From positions 25,839-89,838 of the forward strand of contig NZ_AUWY01000101.1 of assembly GCF_000447205.1 (NCBI RefSeq): a stretch of DNA of 64,000 nt, in the 5' to 3' direction. Each line of letters opens with the position of its first letter. The first letter of the stretch is position 1. This document shows, one piece after another, positions 53,174 through 61,969 of this stretch. Source of the DNA: Sphingobium ummariense RL-3 (lineage in GTDB: Bacteria > Pseudomonadota > Alphaproteobacteria > Sphingomonadales > Sphingomonadaceae). Made by a program: the position numbers and the translations under genes. The notes below the pieces were generated by a model that searched no databases, was not told the DNA's origin, and was given only the letters and a program-made list of their open reading frames with translations.

Positions 53174-54538
53174 CTAGCGGGAAAGCAGGCCGAGCCGGTC
53201 CCGCATGCTCCAGCGGATGAGCAGCAGCACCGCGACCGCGCCGAGGCCGCTCGCAAGGCCGAGCCAGATGCCGACTCCTTCAAGGCCGAGGGGAAAGGCG
53301 AGCAGCGTGCCGACACCGATGCCGATGATCCAGTAGCCCACGAGCGCGAAGATCATCGGCACCTTCGTGTCCTGGATGCCGCGCAGGACGCCCGCGCCCA
53401 CCGCCTGCGCCGCGTCCACAATCTGGAACAGCGCCGCGACGGCGAGGAAGCTGACGGCGAGCGTGGCGGTGCGGGCATTGGCGGGATCGTGAAGGTCCAG
53501 GAAGGCGGAGACCAGGGTCCGCGGCATGGCGATCAGGACGGTCGCGGCCATGACAGCGAAGCCGGTGCCGATCATCAGCGCCAGCCATCCCGAACGACCG
53601 ATCGCAGCCCGGTCGCGCCGTCCATAGGCCAAGCCGACCCGCACCGTCGCTGCCTGGCCGATGCCCATCGGCACCATGAAGACCAGCGCGGCGATCTGGA
53701 TCGCGACGGCATGGGCGGCGAGCGAATCCCGGTCGATGAGGCCCATGAGGAAGGCGGACGCGTTGAACACCGTCGTTTCGAAGCCCAAGGTCACGGCGAT
53801 CGGCAGGCCGAGCGTCCAGACCGCGCGCAGCCGCTCGCGGTCCCGGGTCCAGAAATGGCCGAGCAGGCGATAGCGGCGGAACCGGCGGTCGATGAGGATC
53901 ACCGCCAGCAGGCTGAGGAAGAGGAAGGAGGAGGAGAGAGTGCCCGCCAGCCCCGCGCCGAACAGTCCCAGCGCCGGGAGGCCCAGATGGCCGAAGATCA
54001 GCGCCCAGCCGATAAGGATGTTGAACGGGATGCCGCACACCATGATGACCACGGCCCAGACCGGCCGTTCCAGTGCGGAGATGAAGTTGCGCAGGGTGGT
54101 GAAGCCGAGGAACGGCAGCAGCGCCCATTGCAGGCCATGCATCAGTTCGCCCGCCTCGCGCGACAAGGTCGCGTCCTGGCCCATGGCGAGGAGGATCCGC
54201 TGGGCGTTCCAGAGCAGGAGCCAGGCGGGCAGGACGAAGAAGGCGGCGGCGCGCAGCGTCTGGTGAACGGTGCGGCGGACATCGCGGACGGAATGGCGGC
54301 GCCGTCCCCGTTCGCTGGCGATCAGCGGCGCGGCGGCGGTGACGAGACCCATGCCGAAGATCAGGAACGCGTTGAACAGGTTGATCGCCAGCGCGCCCGC
54401 CGCGACCGCTTCGGCGCCGAGGCGGCCGAGCAGCAGCAGGTCGGTGGCCGCTATACCGGCCCAGGCGATATTGCCTGCGATCATCGGGAGGGCGAGCGCC
54501 ACCAGCGCGCCCGCCTCCTGCCGCCAGGGTGAGGACAT
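53174..54538 (-). CDS. MATE-family efflux transporter
   Basis: A 454-residue inner-membrane protein with twelve helices in two MatE repeats. First repeat begins GALVALALPMIAGNIAWAGI and AATDLLLLGRLGAEAVAAGA (the NorM-like opening); second includes LGLPIAVTLGFETTVFNASA and VPMGIGQAATVRVGLAYGRR. It expels cationic drugs or dyes using Na+ or H+. I use the ATG at 54538; it lies eight bases after the DUF808 stop, so the two form an operon. Confidence 0.92.
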   Translation of the reverse strand: MSSPWRQEAGALVALALPMIAGNIAWAGIAATDLLLLGRLGAEAVAAGALAINLFNAFLIFGMGLVTAAAPLIASERGRRRHSVRDVRRTVHQTLRAAAFFVLPAWLLLWNAQRILLAMGQDATLSREAGELMHGLQWALLPFLGFTTLRNFISALERPVWAVVIMVCGIPFNILIGWALIFGHLGLPALGLFGAGLAGTLSSSFLFLSLLAVILIDRRFRRYRLLGHFWTRDRERLRAVWTLGLPIAVTLGFETTVFNASAFLMGLIDRDSLAAHAVAIQIAALVFMVPMGIGQAATVRVGLAYGRRDRAAIGRSGWLALMIGTGFAVMAATVLIAMPRTLVSAFLDLHDPANARTATLAVSFLAVAALFQIVDAAQAVGAGVLRGIQDTKVPMIFALVGYWIIGIGVGTLLAFPLGLEGVGIWLGLASGLGAVAVLLLIRWSMRDRLGLLSR

Positions 54539-54546
54539 GGCCGGTC

Positions 54547-55479
<933 letters not shown>

Positions 55480-55571
55480 GGTTCAATTTCCCCTGTTGCG
55501 GGCCGGCAAGCGACCCTGTCCGCCTGTCCCATAGAGGGCGCGCGGATCAGGGGCAATGCGTGGAAATGCCC

Positions 55572-55814
55572 TCAGGCGACGCCCCGGCCGGGCGGGTCGC
55601 TGGCCGGGAAGGATTCGTCGACCTGCTCGTCGACCTCGTCCCAATCCTTTGCTTCGATGCCGCGCTGCTCATCGGGGCCGGCGTCGCGGACGATGCCGGA
55701 CGAGCCGACCGGGCCGCGATCGTCGCCGCCCTGCTTCGCTTTCCAGTTCTGCCAGCCCCTCCATGCCATCGTGCCGATGCCGGTCAGGAAGGCAAGTTTC
55801 AGCAATCCCTTCAT
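55572..55814 (-). CDS. small hypothetical protein
   Basis: An 80-residue protein: a short N-terminal membrane or signal helix (MKGLLKLAFLTGIGTMAWRG), a basic patch, then an acidic, charged tail (AKDWDEVDEQVDESFPASDP) that repeats the DESFPASDPPG wording found in many small alphaproteobacterial stress proteins. Its ATG overlaps the upstream gene's stop (ATGA). Function unknown. Confidence 0.65.
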   Translation of the reverse strand: MKGLLKLAFLTGIGTMAWRGWQNWKAKQGGDDRGPVGSSGIVRDAGPDEQRGIEAKDWDEVDEQVDESFPASDPPGRGVA

Positions 55815-56140
55815 GTCGAAGTCTCCCCTTTGGTGTGGACCCAGTTCGCCTGCCCATTCGTAACCGCGTCGCGTGACAGGCGGATTTCGCCTTCCTCGTC
55901 GAAGCCGCCGGGCGTCGCATCGTCTCCGCCCGAGGTCGGAGCGACGTCCCAGCGTTCGCGCAGGGCGGCGTCGATCATCGCGCGCCAGGCGTCGGCATCG
56001 CCGGCCTCGCACATCGCCGCATCGGGTTCCTTGAGGATCGCGAGCAGGCTGGCGGCGTCCTCCACGCGATCCGGCCAATCGTCGGGGGCTCCGGACGCCA
56101 GATGGCGGGCGAGGCGTTCGATGAGCGTGCGCTGTTCCAT
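55811..56140 (-). CDS. small hypothetical cytosolic protein
   Basis: A 109-residue acidic protein (MEQRTLIERLARHLASGAPD first), no membrane segments. Helical, with WPDRVEDAASLLAIL and AWRAMIDAALRERWDVAP. Similar small proteins sit beside general-stress genes in sphingomonads, but I recognise no named domain. Four-base overlap with the next gene. Divergent from the KGG-type protein gene at 56258. Confidence 0.6.
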   Translation of the reverse strand: MEQRTLIERLARHLASGAPDDWPDRVEDAASLLAILKEPDAAMCEAGDADAWRAMIDAALRERWDVAPTSGGDDATPGGFDEEGEIRLSRDAVTNGQANWVHTKGETST

Positions 56141-56257
56141 GGCTCCCGAACGCGCGCGGTGGGGCTGCGTTCCGTGGATCGTGACGCGGGCGCAGCGATA
56201 TGAACGCCTCGCCCGCTCAGGTGTTGAGCAGGGGCGGGGACAAGCAGGAGATGCACG

Positions 56258-56563
56258 ATGCCCCAGGGCGACAAGAGCAGCTATACCGACAAGCAGAAGC
56301 GCAAGGCGGAGCATATCGAGGAAGGCTATGAGGACCGCGGCGTGCCCAAGAAGGAGGCCGAGCGCCGCGCCTGGGCCACGGTGAACAGGGAATCGGGTGG
56401 CGGCAACAAGTCCGGTTCCGGACGAGGCAAGAAGGATACCACCGTGTCTTCGCGCAAGGGTGGCCGGAAAGGCGGCGCGGCTTCCGCCCGGCGGCCGGCG
56501 GCGGATCGATCGGCGGCGGCAAAGAAGGGATGGGAGACGCGGCGGAAGAAGGCGAGCGGGTAG
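56258..56563 (+). CDS. small basic stress-type protein (often called plasmid stabilisation protein)
   Basis: A 101-residue, very basic protein. The N-terminus (SYTDKQKRKAEHIEEGYEDR, GVPKKEAERRAWATVNRESG) matches a widespread small family often annotated as plasmid stabilisation protein; the tail is Lys/Arg/Gly-rich (GRGKKD, RKGGRKGG) and probably binds nucleic acid. AGGAG precedes the start at a loose spacing. True function is not known, and a plasmid origin is not implied. Confidence 0.7.
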   Translation: MPQGDKSSYTDKQKRKAEHIEEGYEDRGVPKKEAERRAWATVNRESGGGNKSGSGRGKKDTTVSSRKGGRKGGAASARRPAADRSAAAKKGWETRRKKASG

Positions 56564-56580
56564 AAGCGAACTGATGCTAA

Positions 56581-56608
56581 AGCCCTCTCCCGCTGGCGGG
56601 AGAGGGCT
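56581..56608. repeat. near-perfect palindrome AGCCCTCTCCCGC
   Basis: AGCCCTCTCCCGC and its reverse complement are separated by two bases, giving a 12-13 base-pair stem. It follows the KGG-type gene but is followed by A rather than T, so it is not a classic rightward terminator. Confidence 0.6.
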
Positions 56609-56636
56609 AAAAAAGGGCGGGAAACAGTCACCCAAC

Positions 56637-56667
56637 AAAAAAGCCGCCCGTTGCGGGGCGGCTTTCT
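56637..56667 (-). terminator. bidirectional terminator after rplI
   Basis: GCCGCCC and GGGCGGC flank a six-base loop. Leftward transcripts read GGGCGGC followed by TTTTTT, a strong terminator for rpsF-rpsR-rplI; rightward transcripts also meet TTT. Confidence 0.8.
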
Positions 56668-56686
56668 CGTTTCTTGGTCTGAAAGC

Positions 56687-57283
56687 TCAGGCTTCCTCGG
56701 CCGGGGCCTCTTCGGTGTCCGTGGCGATTTCGCCCGGCTCGGCATTGGGATCGTAATCCTCGGTGAAGCCGGCCTCGTCCTTTTCGAACATCTCGGCCAT
56801 CACGTCGACGCCCTGGGCCTGGAGATCGGCCTCTTCCGGCGAGCGGGCGACGTTCACCTGGATGGTGACGGCGACTTCGGGGTGCAGCGCGACCTTGACG
56901 TCGAACAGGCCGAGCGTCTTGATCGGGCGTTCCAGCACGACCATCGCCTTGGTGACGTTGGTGATGCCTTCGGCCTGCAGCGCCTCCACCACGTCGCGGA
57001 CCGCGACCGAGCCATAGAGATGGCCGGCGTTGGACGACTGGCGGATGAGGACGATCTGCTTGCCGTCGATGTCCTTCGATGCGGTTTCGGCGTCGGAGCG
57101 GCGGGCGGCGTTCTCGGCCTCGATGCGGGCGCGGTTTGCCTCGAACACCTTCTTGTTGGCGGCGTTGGAGCGAAGCGCCTTCTTGTTGGGCAGAAGGAAG
57201 TTGCGGGCGTAGCCGTCCTTGACGGTCACGACGTCGCCGATCGCGCCCAGCTTCTCGATGCGCTCGAGCAGAATGATTTCCAT
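56687..57283 (-). CDS. rplI: 50S ribosomal protein L9
   Basis: A 198-residue ribosomal protein. The N-terminal signature MEIILLERIEKLGAIGDVVT, VKDGYARNFLLPNKKAL is exact for L9. Residues 150-198 form an acidic extension (EKDEAGFTEDYDPNAEPGEI) absent from the 148-residue E. coli protein but common in sphingomonads. Last of the leftward rpsF-rpsR-rplI operon. Confidence 0.97.
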   Translation of the reverse strand: MEIILLERIEKLGAIGDVVTVKDGYARNFLLPNKKALRSNAANKKVFEANRARIEAENAARRSDAETASKDIDGKQIVLIRQSSNAGHLYGSVAVRDVVEALQAEGITNVTKAMVVLERPIKTLGLFDVKVALHPEVAVTIQVNVARSPEEADLQAQGVDVMAEMFEKDEAGFTEDYDPNAEPGEIATDTEEAPAEEA

Positions 57284-57296
57284 GGGAATGCCTCCC

Positions 57297-57521
57297 TTAC
57301 TTCACGATGTAGGGCAGCAGGCCCAGGTGACGGGCGCGCTTGATGGCCTGGGCCAGCTCACGCTGCTTCTTGGCCGAAACGGCCGTGATGCGGCTGGGGA
57401 CGATCTTCCCGCGTTCGGACACGAAGCCCTGCAGCAGACGGACGTCCTTGTAATCGATCTTCGGCGCATCCTTGGCGGCGAAGGGGCAGCTCTTGCGGCG
57501 GCGGAAAAACGGGCGTGCCAT
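57297..57521 (-). CDS. rpsR: 30S ribosomal protein S18
   Basis: A 74-residue ribosomal protein with the family core [48 protein letters not shown]. It binds S6 in the platform of the 30S subunit. Located 13 bases after rpsF and 13 bases before rplI. Confidence 0.97.
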   Translation of the reverse strand: MARPFFRRRKSCPFAAKDAPKIDYKDVRLLQGFVSERGKIVPSRITAVSAKKQRELAQAIKRARHLGLLPYIVK

Positions 57522-57534
57522 GGTTCAGATCTCC

Positions 57535-57942
57535 TTATTCGCCGGCTTCTTCGCGATCGCGGCGGGGGCCGCGGTCACCGCGGTCGCCACGGTCGCCGCG
57601 CGGGCCGCGCTCGGAGCGCTCCTGCTTGCGCATCATGACGGACGGACCGGTTTCCAGCTCATCGACCTTCACGGTCATGTAGCGGATCACGTCTTCGTTG
57701 ATCTGGGTCTGGCGCTCCAGCTCGGCCACGACGCCGGCGGGGGCATCGATGTTGAGCATCACATAGTGCGCCTTGCGGTTCTTGGCGATCTTGTAGGCGA
57801 GCGAACGCAGGCCCCAGGTCTCGACCTTGGTCACCTTGCCGTCCATATCCTCGACGATCTTGGTGGCGTTTTCCGCCAGCGCGTCCACCTGCGCCTGTGC
57901 CAGATCCTGGCGCGCAAGGAACACATGCTCGTAAAGAGCCAT
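57535..57942 (-). CDS. rpsF: 30S ribosomal protein S6
   Basis: A 135-residue ribosomal protein. The core [40 protein letters not shown] is normal for S6. The C-terminus has a low-complexity tail of Arg-Gly-Asp repeats ([13 protein letters not shown]). I use the ATG at 57942 (MALYEHV); the frame continues upstream but without homology. First gene of the operon. Confidence 0.96.
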   Translation of the reverse strand: MALYEHVFLARQDLAQAQVDALAENATKIVEDMDGKVTKVETWGLRSLAYKIAKNRKAHYVMLNIDAPAGVVAELERQTQINEDVIRYMTVKVDELETGPSVMMRKQERSERGPRGDRGDRGDRGPRRDREEAGE

Positions 57943-58124
57943 GGGTATTGCCTCATCTGTTGGCCGATCGCTGACGCCCACCCCATGTGGGACGCCCCTC
58001 CGGCTGTCGTCTCAAATGCTACGCCAAGGCGGCGAGTCACCCCGACGCCCAAGCGAAGGCGCGCCTATGACGGAAAGGGCGGAGAAAGGCAAGTTGCGTT
58101 TATGCAGCATAACCCTGCCAATAT

Positions 58125-58240
58125 CCGTTCGTCCTGAGTAGCCACTGAGCTTGTCGAAGTGGCGTATCGAAGGATAGATTGGCGCGCGACCTTTCGATAC
58201 GGGTCTTCGACGAGCTCAGCCCCTACTCAGGGCGAACGGG
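58125..58240. repeat. long intergenic palindrome of sphingomonad type
   Basis: Left arm CCGTTCGTCCTGAGTAG and right arm CTACTCAGGGCGAACGG flank inner complementary blocks (GAGCTTGTCGAAG with CTTCGACGAGCTC; GTATCGAAGG with CCTTTCGATAC). It sits in the 318-base gap between rpsF and the permease gene, with the right arm close to the permease start. Same family as 35859. Confidence 0.75.
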
Positions 58241-58260
58241 GGAGGGGAGCAGAAAACTAT

Positions 58261-59661
58261 ATGCCAGTCGCCATAGCAGCCCTGTCCCTCATCCTCCTGA
58301 TGATCGCCGCCTATCGCGGCATGAGCGTCATCCTCATGGCCCCGCTGCTGGCGATGCTGGCGGTGTTCCTCACGGATCCCGCCGCCGTGCCGGTCGCCTT
58401 TTCGGGCCTGTTCATGGACAAGGCGGCGAGCTTCCTCAAACTCTATTTCCCCGTGTTCCTGCTCGGCGCCCTGTTCGGCAAGCTGGTGGAGATTTCGGGC
58501 TTTTCCCGCGCCATCGTCACCGCCGTCATCGGCATGGTGGGCGCTGGCCGCGCCATTCCCACGATCATGATCGTGACGGCGCTGCTTACCTATGGCGGCG
58601 TGTCGGTGTTCGTCGCGGTGTTCGCCGTCTATCCCTTTGCCGCCGAGATGTTCCGGCGGGCCGACATCCCCAAGCGGCTGGTGCCTGCGACCATCGGGCT
58701 GGGGGCCATCACCTTCACGATGGACGCGCTGCCGGGCACGCCGCAGATCCAGAATATCATTCCCACCAGCTTCTTCGGCACCACCGCCTGGGCGGCGCCG
58801 GTGCTGGGCCTGTTCGGATCGGCCTGCATCGCCGCGATGGGGCTCGTCTATCTCGGCTGGCGGCGGCGGACGCTGGCGGCGGCAGGGGAGGGCTATGGCG
58901 CGCCGGGGACGCTGGTGAACGAGCCCGAGCCGGTGGAGGAGGCAAGCCGCGTGCATCCGCTGGTCGCGCTGTTGCCGCTGCTGGTGGTGGGGCTGGGCAA
59001 TCTGGCGCTGACCATGCTGATCCCAAGGCTGATGCCGGAAGAGGAGAGCAGCGTATCGCTGGCGGGTCTTGCCGAGCCGCTGGTGGTGAAGGTGGCGCAG
59101 GTCTCCGCGCTGTGGGCGGTGGAGGGCGCACTGCTGCTGGGGATCGCGACGATCCTGCTGTGCGCCTGGCGGACCGTGGCGCAGCGCTTTGCCGAAGGAG
59201 CCAAGGCTGCCGTGGGCGGTGCGCTGCTGGCCGGAATGAACACGGCGGTCGAATATGGCTTTGGCGCCGTGATCGCTGCGCTGCCCGGCTTCCTGGTGGT
59301 CAAGGAAGCGCTGAAGGCCGTGCCCAATCCGCTGGTGAACGAGGCGATCACGGTGACGTCGCTCGCCGGGATCACGGGATCGGCTTCTGGCGGGCTGTCG
59401 ATCGCGCTCGCGGCGATGGCCGAACAGTTCGCGGCTGCGGGCGATGCGGCGGGCATCCCGCGCGAAGTGCTGCACCGGGTGGCGTCGATGGCGTCGGGGG
59501 GCATGGACAGCCTGCCGCACAATGGTGCGGTCATCACCCTGCTGGCGGTGACGGGGCTGACGCACCGGCAGGCCTACAAGGACATTTTTGCCTTGACGCT
59601 TATCAAGACGGTGACGGTTTTCCTGGTGATCGCAGTTTATTATCTGACAGGGATTGTATGA
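58261..59661 (+). CDS. GntP-type (gluconate/hydroxybutyrate) permease
   Basis: A 466-residue inner-membrane protein with about twelve helices. Typical wording: FLLGALFGKLVEISGFSRAI, VTALLTYGGVSVFVAVFAVYP, ATIGLGAITFTMDALPGTPQ, and MASGGMDSLPHNGAVITLLA near the end, all marks of the GntP family. The closest subgroup imports hydroxy acids such as D-beta-hydroxybutyrate. The substrate cannot be told from sequence alone. ATG at 58261, preceded by GGAGGGGAGCAG. Confidence 0.88.
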   Translation: MPVAIAALSLILLMIAAYRGMSVILMAPLLAMLAVFLTDPAAVPVAFSGLFMDKAASFLKLYFPVFLLGALFGKLVEISGFSRAIVTAVIGMVGAGRAIPTIMIVTALLTYGGVSVFVAVFAVYPFAAEMFRRADIPKRLVPATIGLGAITFTMDALPGTPQIQNIIPTSFFGTTAWAAPVLGLFGSACIAAMGLVYLGWRRRTLAAAGEGYGAPGTLVNEPEPVEEASRVHPLVALLPLLVVGLGNLALTMLIPRLMPEEESSVSLAGLAEPLVVKVAQVSALWAVEGALLLGIATILLCAWRTVAQRFAEGAKAAVGGALLAGMNTAVEYGFGAVIAALPGFLVVKEALKAVPNPLVNEAITVTSLAGITGSASGGLSIALAAMAEQFAAAGDAAGIPREVLHRVASMASGGMDSLPHNGAVITLLAVTGLTHRQAYKDIFALTLIKTVTVFLVIAVYYLTGIV

Positions 59662-59668
59662 CATACGA

Positions 59669-59699
59669 ACGCCCCGGAGAGTGTTTCCCTCCGGAGCGT
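59669..59699 (+). terminator. hairpin after permease gene
   Basis: ACGCCCCGGAG and CTCCGGAGCGT pair around a nine-base loop, eight bases after the stop. No T run follows, so termination is weak or Rho-dependent. Confidence 0.45.
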
Positions 59700-59727
59700 C
59701 CTTGCCCATCGCCCGACAATGAAGGCC

Positions 59728-59731
59728 TTAG
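59728..59731. repeat. TTAG target duplication, left of IS copy 2
   Basis: TTAG precedes the element and recurs at 61380-61383. It is the complement of the CTAA flanking copy 1. Confidence 0.8.
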
Positions 59732-61379
59732 CCCGCACTATTCATGAGGCCTCCGCTCCGGGTTCGTGCGAGCATGGTTTGTCGGTCGTCGGGTGATCAG
59801 AGCAAGCTCCTCCGGCGGTTTTTTTCACCGCGTCAGGATCGATGGGCTTTTCGAGGTTGAAGGACGAGGGCTCGGGCTTTGGGCGGCACTGCCGCGCTGG
59901 TTATGTGGGTGCCGGCCGGAGGCCGGTGGCAATGGTTCTGAACAGGCTGGCATCGGGACAGGCTGACGCGAAGGCGACGCGGATGCGCGTAGCGGTTTCG
60001 ATGACGCGGGCGGCGACCTTGAGCAACCGCAGGCGCAGCGTTGCGAACTCGGCGGTGGCGAGCGCGGCAGCCTTCGGGATTTCCTGCTGGATGCGCCACA
60101 CGAGCCAGTAGGCGGCGGTGTGCAGGATGAGGCGCATCTGGTTGGCATTGGCTGAGCGGCACGAGGTACGATCGCTGGCAAGCTGGGTCTTGTGGCGCTT
60201 GATCAGGTTCTCGGCGTTGCCGCGCGCGCAGTAGAGGGTGTCGTAGATATGCTCAGCCGAACCTTCGGCCAGCGAGGTGACGACATAGCGGATGTCCATG
60301 CCCAGCGTGCTGGCCTCGATCCGGGCGACGACGCGGCGCTGGCACTTCCAGCTCTTCGCGCCGTAGCGGGTCTCGGCATAGTTGCGCAGGACCGGATATT
60401 GGCGCTGAGCCCGCTTAACCGCGCAGGCATCGGCGGCAGCGACGATTTCGGGATCAGCACGCAGCGCGGCGTTGGTCGGCAGGCCGAACACGTAGTCGAC
60501 GCCGGCCGCCTCGCAGAAGGCCATGACCTCGGGCCGGCCATAGTGCCCGTCGCCGCGGATGGTGATGTGCGTTTCGGGCCAGTGCCGGCGCAGATGGCGC
60601 ACCAGGCGCCGGATGTGGCCGGCAGCTTCGGCGCCCGACGGTGTCTTGCCGGTGCGCAGCAGCATCGCCACCGGTCGGCCGGTGGCAGTGTCGTAGACAT
60701 GGATCGGCAGGAAGCAGCGCTCGCCATGATGCCCGTTCCAGAAGGAGAGCTGCTGATAGCCATGAACAACGTCACAGGTGTCATCGATATCCAGCGTCAC
60801 CGCCGCCGGCGCGGCGGGGTAGCTGGTGCAGTAGATGTCGATCATCGCGGCCATCATCCTGGCCAGTTCGCGTGTGGTCGGCGCATTTTCCCACCGGCTC
60901 ATCGTCGGTTGGCTGGCCAGCCCCGCGCCCGATCCCGGCAGCTTGCCCAGCGCCAGACGGAAGCCCGGATCGTCGCGCAGAGCGTCGAGATCATCGGCGT
61001 CTTCATAGCCGCAGGCGATCGCGAACACCCGGGCACGCAGGATGTCATCAAGGCGATGGATCACCCGCACAGGGTCCCGCGGATCGGCAATGCAAGCCGC
61101 AAGCCGCCGGCAAAGCCCCATCGCGCGCTCGGCCTGTGCCAGCAGCAGAACACCGCCATCCGAGGTGAGCCGACCTCCGTCGAACGCGGCTGTGATCTTC
61201 TTGCGCCCGATCGCTGGAAACGAAAATCCCGGCGCGCTATCATCGCTCCCGGCGGGTGTGGCCCGTGGCATAAATTGCCTCGCTGCAGGACTGGTCTAGA
61301 CACCCATTTTCCTACATCAAAGCAATCGCTTACACCACTCCCGCCAACCCTGCTGACTGAGCCCGATGAATAAGCCGGG
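59732..61379 (-). mobile_element. IS1380-family insertion sequence, copy 2 (inverted)
   Basis: A 1,648-base element in opposite orientation to the copy at 12320, with the same length, the same ends and an identical transposase protein. It lies between the GntP-type permease and the RcnB-like gene. Its right target duplication (61380-61383) contains the RcnB-like stop codon, so that gene survived the insertion. Confidence 0.93.
59901..61271 (-). CDS. IS1380-family transposase (copy 2)
   Basis: A 456-residue transposase identical in sequence to the protein at 12428-13798. Intact DDE residues (D161/D163, D241, E353). Two copies with identical proteins suggest recent transposition or gene conversion. 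Confidence 0.95.
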   Translation of the reverse strand: MPRATPAGSDDSAPGFSFPAIGRKKITAAFDGGRLTSDGGVLLLAQAERAMGLCRRLAACIADPRDPVRVIHRLDDILRARVFAIACGYEDADDLDALRDDPGFRLALGKLPGSGAGLASQPTMSRWENAPTTRELARMMAAMIDIYCTSYPAAPAAVTLDIDDTCDVVHGYQQLSFWNGHHGERCFLPIHVYDTATGRPVAMLLRTGKTPSGAEAAGHIRRLVRHLRRHWPETHITIRGDGHYGRPEVMAFCEAAGVDYVFGLPTNAALRADPEIVAAADACAVKRAQRQYPVLRNYAETRYGAKSWKCQRRVVARIEASTLGMDIRYVVTSLAEGSAEHIYDTLYCARGNAENLIKRHKTQLASDRTSCRSANANQMRLILHTAAYWLVWRIQQEIPKAAALATAEFATLRLRLLKVAARVIETATRIRVAFASACPDASLFRTIATGLRPAPT

Positions 61380-61383
61380 TTAG
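61380..61383. repeat. TTAG target duplication, right of IS copy 2
   Basis: Direct repeat of 59728-59731. The first three bases are the reverse complement of the neighbouring gene's TAA stop. Confidence 0.8.
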
Positions 61384-61772
61384 TTGATCGCGCTGCCGAT
61401 GACCGCGCCGATCAGGCCGCTGGCGATCGCGACGAGGACCGCGTCATTGCCCGAGCGGACCCACTGGTAGCCGCGCGGCGGGGCCGAGAGGCGATAGTCG
61501 CGATAGTTGTTCACGACACGGTAGTTGGTCGCATAGCGGCGGTCGAAGCGCTGGCCCTTCGCCCAGCGGTGGTTGTTGTAGCTGCCGTTCCGGTAGCCGG
61601 TGCGATAGTCGTTACGGACGACGGTGCGCTGCTTCACCACGGTGCGGCCGTGCGGGCCCTGCTTCACGACGCGGGTGACCTCGCGGTGGGGGGCGGCCTG
61701 CGCCTCGGCCGCGACCATCGGGCTGGCGACCATGGTGGTGGCGGCGAGGGCCATCAGAAACTTCTTCATCAT
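61380..61772 (-). CDS. RcnB-family secreted protein
   Basis: A 130-residue periplasmic protein. Residues 1-30 are a signal peptide (KKFLMALAATTMVASPMVAA). The mature part is Arg/Tyr/Asn-rich and then has APPRGYQWVRSGNDAVLVAI, the RcnB core (PF11776), ending in a glycine-rich hydrophobic segment (ASGLIGAVIGSAIN). RcnB in E. coli helps nickel/cobalt homeostasis; here the role is open. ATG at 61772 follows GAGGAG. The stop lies at the IS copy 2 boundary. Confidence 0.8.
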   Translation of the reverse strand: MMKKFLMALAATTMVASPMVAAEAQAAPHREVTRVVKQGPHGRTVVKQRTVVRNDYRTGYRNGSYNNHRWAKGQRFDRRYATNYRVVNNYRDYRLSAPPRGYQWVRSGNDAVLVAIASGLIGAVIGSAIN

Positions 61773-61916
61773 GTCACTGCTCCTCATTCAATCTCTGGCG
61801 CCGTGCTCCGGCGTCGAAGACAGAATTAGGCGTCACTTGTCGCAGGGATGTGCCGATAGGCCCAAAGTGTGTCGGAAATTGTATCAGGAGAGGATTTAGT
61901 CTGAACGGTTGTTCAG

Positions 61917-61957
61917 AAAAAGCGCGCCGGAGAAACCCTTCGTGACCCCTCCGGCGC
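61917..61957 (-). terminator. terminator after MacB-type permease
   Basis: Read leftward, GCGCCGGAG pairs with CTCCGGCGC, then GCTTTTTC follows. A second short palindrome (TCTGAAC/GTTCAGA, 61900-61917) lies beyond and could be an operator for the RcnB-like gene. Confidence 0.75.
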
Positions 61958-61969
61958 CGAGGATGGACT

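Noticed and set aside
56258..56563. Plasmid origin of the region because of a plasmid-stabilisation-like gene
   Set aside because: The family name is historical; flanking genes are ribosomal and core, with no replication or partition genes.
57535..57620. Repeats encoding RGD units considered as a CRISPR or tandem-repeat locus
   Set aside because: They are short in-frame codon repeats in the 3' end of rpsF; there are no spacers.
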